Source: an uncultured Clostridia bacterium
Lineage (GTDB): Bacteria > Bacillota > Clostridia > Lachnospirales > Lachnospiraceae
Direction of reading: 5' to 3'
Assembly (NCBI GenBank): GCA_947088195.1
Contig: CAMUFS010000185.1
Coordinates: forward strand, 1 to 6,342
DNA: 6,342 nucleotides
Below the pieces are notes generated by a model. It saw only the letters and a program-made list of their open reading frames with translations. It was not told the DNA's origin and searched no databases. The translations under genes and the position numbers were made by a program. Shown here in pieces: positions 1 through 6,041 of the stretch (positions are counted from its first letter, which is position 1; the number at the start of each line of letters is the position of its first letter).

Positions 1-1702
1 GATAGCGTTTGCTGATTTTGAGAGTCGGGAAGATATAACGAATGAGAGATATATTATGCTTCATGATATGTTTAGTGCCGTGAAGGAGGCGACGGGTGTC
101 CGCTATCTATATACAGCGAAAAGAAATGGAAATGGGGATTTTATATATGTAATAGATGGTTTGGATATTGAGAGTGAAGATTATCGTTATCCGGGAGATC
201 TCATTGAACCAGAGATCTATCAGGATATGGATCGGGCTCTTCGCGGGGAGGAAGTATATCCCGATGAGATTTTACACACGAGCTGGGGTGATATTTTTAT
301 CTGTTATCTGCCTCTTTATGACAGAGGGAGAATTATAGGTGTTCTTGGAATTGAATTTGACGCAAACCATCAGTATGAGGCATTTCAGCGATTAAAATTG
401 TTTGTTCCGATTGCAGTTGCCACCTTTACGATTCTTGCCTTTTTTACTTCTAAAATGTTATTTAAACGTGTAAATGAAATTGTGAAGAAGGAGGAGGAGC
501 AGAGAAAGGCTTTGGCGGAGGCATTATATAGGGAGGAGATTGCCAATCAAGCGAAGTCCTCTTTTTTGTTCAATATTTCTCATGATATTAGAACGCCAAT
601 GAATGCGGTGGTAGGCTTTACACAGATTGCACTAGAGCATCTAGATGACAAGGAAAGGGTGGAGGACAGCCTTAACAAGGTGGAACATGCCAGCAAACAT
701 CTTAAGCGCCTGATCAATGATCTGCTTGATATGGCGATTGAGAAAGGAAAGCTGGAGCTGGAGATTGAGCCCTTTCATATTCGGGAATCGGTGCAGGAGA
801 CAGATCAGATGTTCCGTTCTCAGATGGAGACAAAGGGACTTACCTTTGAAGTTAAATTGGAGAATATAACAGAGGATAGTGTTTTATGTGATGGACTGCG
901 CATGAAGCAGATTGCGATGAACCTTTTGTCTAATGCATTAAAGTACACAGAGCCGGGAGGACATGTGGAGTATTGCATTAGTGAGAAGGAGGCTGAGGAA
1001 GAGGGATGCATAGAGCTTCATCTTTCCTTCAAGGATACTGGGGTTGGCATGACGGATGAATTTCAAAAACATATCTTTGGTGTTTTTGAGAGAGAGAAGA
1101 GTGCGACCTTGAGCGGTGTGGAAGGTGCGGGGCTTGGCCTTGCTATCACTCGGCAGTTGGTGGAGCTTCATAATGGTACAATTCAGGTGAAAAGTGAAAA
1201 GGGGAAGGGCACAGAGTTTTTTATCTGCATGAAGTTAAAGATTGCCAAGGAGCAGCCTGTGACACAGAAGGAAGTTTTGTCCTTTGATGGAAAAAGAGTG
1301 CTTTTGGTGGAGGATAATCCTCTAAACAGGGAGATCGCTGAGGTATTTTTGACGGAAAAAGGATTTGAGGTGGAATGTGCCGAGGATGGAGATGTGGCAG
1401 TTGCTATGGTGTCAAATTCTGTTCCGGGTTATTATGATCTCATTCTTATGGATATACAGATGGTTCGTATGGATGGGTATCAGGCCACCAGAGAGATAAG
1501 AAAGCTGTCTGATCCAGAGCTTGCTGATGTTCCGATTGTTGCTTTGACAGCTAATGCCATGGAAGAAGATAAGAGGCAGGCATTTGAGGCAGGGATGAAT
1601 GGACATATTGCAAAGCCAATCGATATGGATAAATTAGATTATACATTGATGGAAATTTTTAAGCATATCGGAGGCACACGCTCTGAGATTTACGGAGTTT
1701 AG
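1..1702 (+). CDS. Hybrid sensor histidine kinase with C-terminal receiver domain (5' truncated)
   Basis: Membrane-bound hybrid two-component kinase: it autophosphorylates on His and passes the phosphate to its own receiver Asp. The frame is open from base 2 with no stop, so the gene starts outside the window; the first ATG in view (base 56) is probably internal. Residues below count from that Met. Residues 1-113 look like the end of an extracytoplasmic Cache/PAS-like sensor (RYLYTAKRNGNGDFIYVIDG, later IIGVLGIEFD). One membrane segment lies at about 115-135, then a charged helical linker at 136-166. The DHp H-box SHDIRTPMN has phospho-His176. The HATPase domain shows the N-box (N293), DTGVGM (327-332) and GAGLGLAI (357-364). 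The receiver (about 414-536) has acidic E419/D420, phospho-acceptor D466, T498 and K520. There is no DNA-binding output domain, so a separate phosphotransfer or regulator partner is expected. The ligand is unknown; the adjacent alpha-galactosidase gene hints at a sugar. Kinase class is secure; signal is inference. Confidence 0.93.
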   Translation, partial: IAFADFESREDITNERYIMLHDMFSAVKEATGVRYLYTAKRNGNGDFIYVIDGLDIESEDYRYPGDLIEPEIYQDMDRALRGEEVYPDEILHTSWGDIFICYLPLYDRGRIIGVLGIEFDANHQYEAFQRLKLFVPIAVATFTILAFFTSKMLFKRVNEIVKKEEEQRKALAEALYREEIANQAKSSFLFNISHDIRTPMNAVVGFTQIALEHLDDKERVEDSLNKVEHASKHLKRLINDLLDMAIEKGKLELEIEPFHIRESVQETDQMFRSQMETKGLTFEVKLENITEDSVLCDGLRMKQIAMNLLSNALKYTEPGGHVEYCISEKEAEEEGCIELHLSFKDTGVGMTDEFQKHIFGVFEREKSATLSGVEGAGLGLAITRQLVELHNGTIQVKSEKGKGTEFFICMKLKIAKEQPVTQKEVLSFDGKRVLLVEDNPLNREIAEVFLTEKGFEVECAEDGDVAVAMVSNSVPGYYDLILMDIQMVRMDGYQATREIRKLSDPELADVPIVALTANAMEEDKRQAFEAGMNGHIAKPIDMDKLDYTLMEIFKHIGGTRSEIYGV

Positions 1703-1709
1703 AGGGGAG
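1702..1709 (+). promoter_or_regulatory. Ribosome binding site of the alpha-galactosidase gene
   Basis: GAGGGGAG lies 8 bases before the ATG at 1718. Its first base is the last base of the kinase TAG stop codon. This fixes the start codon of the alpha-galactosidase and supports translation from a shared transcript. Confidence 0.75.
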
Positions 1710-1717
1710 ATTGTATC

Positions 1718-3898
1718 ATGGCGATTATTTTTGATAAGGAGCATGCTATTTTTCATTTAATGACGGAACATACCTCTTATTTTATTGGTATTGTGGATAA
1801 GACTTATGTCGGGCATGTATATTATGGCAGACGTATGGAGGATTGTGCCTGTGGCTATTTGATGCGCGTGGATGAGATGCCAGTCAAGAATGTATTTGAG
1901 AAGGAAGGTTTTTTGGATGCATTTCCTTTTGAATATTCGACATGGGGAGCGGGAGATTTTAGAAATGATTGTCTTAGGGTGCGCACAGAGGGTGGATATC
2001 GCTGTTGTGAACTGACATATGATAGTTATAAAATCTATAATGGAAAGCCAAAGCTAAAGGGTTTGCCGTCCACCTTTGAGAATCAGGGGAAGAAAGCAGA
2101 GACGTTAGAGATTATCTGTAGGGATGTATGTATTGGGCTAAAGGTCATTTTGCGCTATAGTATTTTTGAGGATAATGATGCATTGATCCGCAGTGTGGAA
2201 GTAGTAAATGAGGGTGAGGAAAAGCTATATCTGGAAAAAGTGCTGTCGGCGTGTTTGGATATGGATTATGAGGAGTTTCAGGTGTTGACTTTGACGGGTT
2301 CATGGGCAAGAGAACGTCAGATGGAATTTCGAAAGCTTGGGTATGGGTGTCAGGATGTCGCCTCCAAGCGAGGAGTATCCAGCCATCAAGAGCATCCGTT
2401 TCTTGCTCTGGCTTCTGCCAATATCACGGAAAATACTGGAGAAGTCTATGCCATGAATTTTGTGTATTCAGGCAATTTTACTGCATCTGCAGAGCTGTCA
2501 CAATTTAGTTTAGTGCGAATGAGTATGGGAATCCATCCTGATGGCTTTGAATGGGTTTTAAAGCCTAGTGAATCTTTTGTAGCTCCAGAGGTAGTGTGCG
2601 TTTATTCAGATAAAGGGTTAGGACAGATGACACGCACCTTTCATGATTTGTATCGGAATCATCTGATAAGAAGTCCTTATCTTCATGAGAAGCGTCCTGT
2701 GCTTATCAATAATTGGGAGGCTACTTATTTTGATTTTGATACAGAGAGGCTTCTCACCATCGCGAAACAGGCGAGGGCTGAGGGCGTAGAGATGTTGGTG
2801 ATGGATGATGGGTGGTTTGGCAGGCGGACGGACGATCGCTCTTCTCTTGGCGACTGGCAGGTAAATGAGGAAAGACTGCCGGGAGGCTTGGCTGCTCTTT
2901 CAGAAGGGCTTAAGAAGCTTGGTATGAAATTTGGCATTTGGTTTGAACCAGAGATGGTTTCTCCTGATTCTGATTTGTACCGCAGTCATCCTGATTGGGC
3001 AATTCAGATTCCCGGACGGACAGCAACGATGAGCAGAGCACAGTATGTGCTTGATCTGTCAAGGCAGGAAATTGTGGATTATGTATATGAGTCTGTGGCA
3101 GCTATTCTTAGAAGTGCAGATATTTCTTATGTAAAATGGGATATGAATCGGAGGCTGACAGATGTGGGAGGCGCATGTTTAGGAGCAGAGCATCAGGGAG
3201 AATTGTATCATCGGTATGTATTGGGGGTGTATGAACTTCAAGAAAGGCTGCTTCAGGAATTTCCTAATCTTTTATTAGAGAATTGTTCTAGTGGTGGCGG
3301 GCGTTTTGATGCAGGCATGTTATATTATAGCCCTCAGATCTGGTGTTCAGATAATACAGATGCTGCGGAGCGCTTGGCGATACAAGAGGGAACAGCTCTT
3401 CTATATCCTTTAAGTACCATAGGTGCCCATGTAAGTATCTGTCCTAACCATATCAGTGGCAGAGAGGTTCCTTTTGAGACAAGAGGGTATGTGGCACTTG
3501 CTGGTACTTTTGGCTATGAACTGGATATTACAAAGCTTTCACACAGGGAGCGCCAGCTTATGCGTGAGCAGATTGCACTTTATCATAAATATCAGCCATT
3601 AGTGCGTGAGGGAGATTATTATCGGATTGCGTCGGAGAGGGAGAATCATGAGTTTGATTGTTGGTCTATTGTGGCCAAGGATAAAAGCGAGGTGCTTGTC
3701 ACTTATATACAAACTAGAACAAAAGCTCATCGGAAAAGCCAGCGCATCCGCTTGGCTGGGCTTGCGCCAAAAACTATGTACTATCTTGAGGGAACAGAAG
3801 AACATTACAGTGGAGAGCTTCTGATGCAAGGAGGCGTGCTGGTTCCTGCGATGAAGGGGGATTATGCAGGGAAAATATTGCATTTTATAGGAAAATAG
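1718..3898 (+). CDS. Alpha-galactosidase, GH36 family, cytoplasmic AgaA/AgaB type
   Basis: Retaining alpha-galactosidase that removes terminal alpha-1,6-galactose from melibiose, raffinose, stachyose or galactomannan oligosaccharides. At 726 residues it matches the usual 720-745 of bacterial GH36 subgroup I enzymes, which are typically tetramers. The N-terminal beta-supersandwich domain spans about 1-320. The TIM-barrel carries NNWEATYFDF (331-340), MDDGWFG (362-368), FGIWFEPEMVSPDSDLY (405-421), YVKWDMNR (471-478, nucleophile D475) and ENCSSGGGRFD (521-531). Acid/base D545 sits in WCSDNTDA. The C-terminal beta domain is about 630-726. The nucleophile and acid/base are 70 residues apart, as in Geobacillus AgaA. 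There is no signal peptide or membrane segment, so substrates must be imported; no transporter gene is in view. The start is supported by a strong ribosome binding site and only 15 bases separate it from the kinase gene. No frameshift or missing catalytic residue is seen. Exact substrate preference cannot be read from the sequence. Confidence 0.96.
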   Translation: MAIIFDKEHAIFHLMTEHTSYFIGIVDKTYVGHVYYGRRMEDCACGYLMRVDEMPVKNVFEKEGFLDAFPFEYSTWGAGDFRNDCLRVRTEGGYRCCELTYDSYKIYNGKPKLKGLPSTFENQGKKAETLEIICRDVCIGLKVILRYSIFEDNDALIRSVEVVNEGEEKLYLEKVLSACLDMDYEEFQVLTLTGSWARERQMEFRKLGYGCQDVASKRGVSSHQEHPFLALASANITENTGEVYAMNFVYSGNFTASAELSQFSLVRMSMGIHPDGFEWVLKPSESFVAPEVVCVYSDKGLGQMTRTFHDLYRNHLIRSPYLHEKRPVLINNWEATYFDFDTERLLTIAKQARAEGVEMLVMDDGWFGRRTDDRSSLGDWQVNEERLPGGLAALSEGLKKLGMKFGIWFEPEMVSPDSDLYRSHPDWAIQIPGRTATMSRAQYVLDLSRQEIVDYVYESVAAILRSADISYVKWDMNRRLTDVGGACLGAEHQGELYHRYVLGVYELQERLLQEFPNLLLENCSSGGGRFDAGMLYYSPQIWCSDNTDAAERLAIQEGTALLYPLSTIGAHVSICPNHISGREVPFETRGYVALAGTFGYELDITKLSHRERQLMREQIALYHKYQPLVREGDYYRIASERENHEFDCWSIVAKDKSEVLVTYIQTRTKAHRKSQRIRLAGLAPKTMYYLEGTEEHYSGELLMQGGVLVPAMKGDYAGKILHFIGK

Positions 3899-3946
3899 CA
3901 AAGTAAGTGATAAAATTCTTTTGAGAAAAATCCAATAAATTTATTA

Positions 3947-3982
3947 AAAAGATACGGATAACGATTGTTACCCGTATCTTTT
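3947..3982. terminator. Probable bidirectional rho-independent terminator between convergent genes
   Basis: Arms AAAAGATACGG (3947-3957) and CCGTATCTTTT (3972-3982) pair perfectly over 11 bases. After one A/C mismatch the stem continues with TAAC/GTTA closing a GATT loop. On the + strand the arm ends in TTTT. On the - strand the complementary end reads TTTTT followed by a T/A-rich run. It sits 48 bases after the alpha-galactosidase stop and 93 bases after the collagen-like gene stop, so it can serve both. The + strand T-run is short because it is partly in the stem, so termination may be more efficient in the - direction. Confidence 0.8.
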
Positions 3983-4075
3983 GATGTGTAAACCCATACA
4001 GATACGATGGATATTCATGTAGTGTAGGGATCACACGTTAAGTGAGGAAGAAAGAATGTTATCTGTGTTGTGTAG

Positions 4076-5863
4076 CTAATTTAGTTTTTTCAGAGTGAGA
4101 GAGGCATTTACGCCATTTCCCAATGTTACTCCAACCGCCAAAAGTGCGGATAATGCCATATCAATAACGTCTCCGGCTGTTAGATTGTGAATAACGCTGC
4201 CGCTGTAGAGTGATCCAACTCCCACTGCGAGTATTCTGGACATTTCTGTTTCTGGTATATTTGTTCCATTTGCTCTTACTGCCAATGTCACAGCCGTGCC
4301 AAGTGCAGCAGAAAGTGTGGTGGAGTAATTAATTTCGTAAGTTCCTGTGGTTGCTACAGTTATGCTATTTGGTGAAGCGTAGGTGACTTGGTTGGAAGGC
4401 ATAGCGACTGGTAATGGAACCTGTGTTGAGCCTCCAATAACAAGCTGTAATGTTTGAGGTGTATTATTATATTTTCCACCGTAGGCTGCCAATCCATTCC
4501 CAGGTCCCGTAGGTCCTGTTGCGCCGGTAGGCCCGGTCGGACCAGTTACTCCAGTAGGTCCCGTTGCGCCAGCCGTTCCTGCAGGCCCAGTCACTCCAGT
4601 AGGTCCCGTTGCTCCTGCTAATCCTTGAATCCCTTGAGGCCCCGTTGCGCCAGTAGGTCCAGTAATTCCAGTAGGCCCAGTAGGTCCAGCTATTCCAGTA
4701 GGTCCAGCTATTCCGGCAGGTCCCGTAGCACCAGTAGGTCCGGTTACTCCTTGTGGACCTTGAATCCCTTGAAGACCTTGAGGCCCTTGAGGTCCCGTTG
4801 CTCCAGCAGCACCTGATGCACCAGTAGGCCCCGTTGCTCCTGCTAATCCTTGAGGCCCTTGCGGTCCAGTTGCCCCGGTAGGTCCAGTCGGCCCAGTAGC
4901 CCCCTGTGGTCCTTGCACGCCCTGCGAGCCAGTAATTCCTTGCGGTCCTTGTGGACCAGTTGGCCCAACAGAACCAGCAGGTCCCTGAGGTCCGGTCGGT
5001 CCAACAGGTCCAGCTACACCTTGAGGTCCTTGCGGCCCGGTTGCGCCAATAGGTCCAGCCGTGCCCTGAGGCCCTTGCGGTCCAGTTGGCCCAACAGAAC
5101 CAGCTATGCCTTGAGGCCCCTGCGGCCCGGTTGCGCCAGCAGGTCCAGCCGTACCCTGAGGTCCCTGAGGCCCAGTTGGCCCGACAGAACCGGCGATTCC
5201 TTGAGGTCCTTGCGGTCCAGCCTCACCTGTGGCGCCCATTGGTCCAGCAGGTCCAACAGCACCTTGGGGTCCCTGCGGTCCGGTTGCACCAGCGGGTCCA
5301 GCCGTACCCTGAGGCCCTTGCGGTCCAGTCGGTCCAACAGAACCAGCTACACCTTGCGGTCCCTGAGGCCCAGTCGCGCCAGCAGGTCCAGCCGTACCCT
5401 GAAGACCTTGCGGCCCAGTCGGTCCAACAGGCCCAGCAATTCCTTGAGGTCCCTGCGGTCCGGTTGCACCAGCAGGCCCTACTGCACCAGCAGAGCCTTG
5501 GGGACCAGTAACGCCGGCAGGCCCTTGTATTCCTTGCGGCCCCTGCGGTCCAGTTGGTCCAACAGGTCCAGTAACTCCAGCAGGTCCTTGCACCCCTTGA
5601 GGTCCGGTAGCCCCTTGCGGTCCCTGTGCACCCTGAGGCCCTTGAGGTCCTTGCGGTCCAGTAGGCCCTTGTGGTCCTTGTATACCCTGAGGACCTGTAT
5701 CGCCAACAGGACCTTGTATGCCCTGAAAACCTTGAGGTCCTTGAGGCCCAGTAGGACCCGGACATCCTCGTGGTCCCTGCGGCCCGGTGGGACCTTGACA
5801 AACTCTACAACAAGACTGCCCCTGACAATCGCAGCAATCACAATTTCTTCTAAATAAATCCAT
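4076..5863 (-). CDS. Collagen-like, BclA-type spore surface (exosporium) protein
   Basis: Predicted trimeric fibrous surface protein of the spore outer layer, like the BclA hair-like nap proteins of Bacillus and Clostridioides. Three parts are visible. Residues 1-23 are short and Cys-rich (C8, C10, C11, C13, C18, C19, C22) with no hydrophobic signal peptide. Residues 24-455 form about 144 uninterrupted Gly-X-Y triplets, mostly GPQ, GPT, GAT, GPA and GIA/GVA; Pro is almost always in X, and Thr or Gln is common in Y. Residues 456-595 are a Gly/Thr/Val-rich beta domain (AAYGGKYNNTPQTLQL, then GTYEINY and a LKKLN end) matching the BclA C-terminal trimerisation-domain pattern known from clostridia. 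The many Y-position Thr residues are candidate O-glycosylation sites. A ribosome binding site lies upstream and a sporulation-like promoter precedes it. The repeat region is clearly richer in G+C than the flanking genes because of Gly and Pro codons. The spore role is inferred; collagen and C-terminal domain calls are strong. Confidence 0.9.
   Translation of the reverse strand: MDLFRRNCDCCDCQGQSCCRVCQGPTGPQGPRGCPGPTGPQGPQGFQGIQGPVGDTGPQGIQGPQGPTGPQGPQGPQGAQGPQGATGPQGVQGPAGVTGPVGPTGPQGPQGIQGPAGVTGPQGSAGAVGPAGATGPQGPQGIAGPVGPTGPQGLQGTAGPAGATGPQGPQGVAGSVGPTGPQGPQGTAGPAGATGPQGPQGAVGPAGPMGATGEAGPQGPQGIAGSVGPTGPQGPQGTAGPAGATGPQGPQGIAGSVGPTGPQGPQGTAGPIGATGPQGPQGVAGPVGPTGPQGPAGSVGPTGPQGPQGITGSQGVQGPQGATGPTGPTGATGPQGPQGLAGATGPTGASGAAGATGPQGPQGLQGIQGPQGVTGPTGATGPAGIAGPTGIAGPTGPTGITGPTGATGPQGIQGLAGATGPTGVTGPAGTAGATGPTGVTGPTGPTGATGPTGPGNGLAAYGGKYNNTPQTLQLVIGGSTQVPLPVAMPSNQVTYASPNSITVATTGTYEINYSTTLSAALGTAVTLAVRANGTNIPETEMSRILAVGVGSLYSGSVIHNLTAGDVIDMALSALLAVGVTLGNGVNASLTLKKLN
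4499..5794 (-). repeat. Gly-X-Y collagen repeat tract (about 144 triplets)
   Basis: This stretch encodes residues 24-455 of the collagen-like protein with Gly in every third position and no interruption. The period is 9 bases, with longer periods imposed on it. The 5' third is dominated by GPQ, GIQ and GVQ, the middle by a 30-residue unit, and the 3' third by GPT, GAT, GVT and GIT. Only three charged residues occur (R32, D55, E214), plus one Cys (C34) and one aromatic residue (F46). Confidence 0.93.
5015..5437 (-). repeat. 90-bp tandem repeat units inside the collagen tract
   Basis: A 30-residue unit beginning AGSVGPTGPQGPQGTAGPAG and ending ATGPQGPQGI recurs at residues 143-172, 173-202, 224-253 and 254-283, followed by a shortened, altered copy at 284-310. 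A 21-residue spacer (203-223, with the only Met and Glu of the tract) breaks the series after the second unit. The units differ at a few positions (I/V/A, P/S, A/I) and in synonymous third bases. This fits slipped-strand or recombination growth followed by drift. Confidence 0.85.
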
Positions 5864-5874
5864 ATATTTAAAGT

Positions 5875-5880
5875 CTCCTT
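5875..5880 (-). promoter_or_regulatory. Ribosome binding site of the collagen-like gene
   Basis: On the - strand AAGGAG ends 11 bases before the ATG at 5863. The spacing is slightly long but the match to the anti-Shine-Dalgarno sequence is strong. There is no competing nearby in-frame start, so this supports the 595-residue product. Confidence 0.75.
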
Positions 5881-5900
5881 ATAGTTTCATTTTCACTATT

Positions 5901-5927
5901 AAGGATATGCATCTTATTTTAGAATGT
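5901..5927 (-). promoter_or_regulatory. Putative mother-cell sporulation promoter (SigK/SigE-like)
   Basis: Read on the - strand, CATATCCTT (5909-5901) matches the SigK -10 consensus CATAnnnTA except for the last base. An AC dinucleotide (5927-5926) lies exactly 16 bases upstream, the spacing known for SigK. The same place also resembles SigE elements (GAACATT at 5929-5923 against kmATATT), so the two sigma factors cannot be separated by eye. Transcription would start near 5893-5895, giving a leader of about 30 bases that contains the ribosome binding site. Assignment rests on consensus matching alone. Confidence 0.5.
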
Positions 5928-5934
5928 TCTAAAA
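5917..5934. promoter_or_regulatory. Perfect 18-base palindrome, candidate operator
   Basis: TTTTAGAA and TTCTAAAA flank a central TG, giving two perfect 8-base half-sites. The palindrome covers the -35 element of the putative promoter for the collagen-like gene, the position expected for a dimeric repressor or activator. I do not recognise the motif as a known regulator box. As RNA it would form only an A/U-rich stem with a 2-base centre, so it is a poor terminator for the gene upstream. Confidence 0.5.
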
Positions 5935-6041
5935 CTTATATTAGTTTACAATTTCTAGCGAAGTAAGTCTGCGTGTTTTGGATGCCATAAAAATTTATTA
6001 AGATGTGTTTGTTGTAGAATTAGAATGTGTCTCTGAAGTTG

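Noticed and set aside
56..58. ATG as the true start of the histidine kinase
   Set aside because: The frame is open upstream to the window edge, there is no clear ribosome binding site before it, and the sensor domain and first membrane segment would be missing.
3599..3901. 100-residue - strand open frame antisense to the end of the alpha-galactosidase gene
   Set aside because: It overlaps a fully convincing GH36 gene, has no recognisable product and sits in the path of the terminator hairpin.
4021..4075. Short inverted repeat GTGT/ACAC after the collagen-like gene
   Set aside because: Only four base pairs with no T-tract. It is not distinguishable from chance.
5015..5437. Regularly spaced repeats as a possible CRISPR array
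   Set aside because: The repeats are contiguous 90-base coding units with no unique spacers, and they keep the reading frame of the collagen protein.
5104..5841. Other - strand frames within the collagen gene (Trp/Arg-rich or Leu/Asp-rich products)
   Set aside because: They are alternative frames of the same 9-base periodic sequence and show no family resemblance or start signals.
4850..5857. Long + strand open frame opposite the collagen-like gene, rich in Arg, Ser and Leu
   Set aside because: It is the complement of Gly-Pro-Gln/Thr codons, which rarely yields stops. Its repetitive low-complexity product, lack of a ribosome binding site and exact overlap with the collagen tract mark it as a shadow.
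5917..5934. Palindrome as a terminator for the glycosyltransferase-like gene
   Set aside because: The stem is mostly A/U with only a 2-base centre and lies more than 100 bases past that stop codon. An operator role fits the position better.
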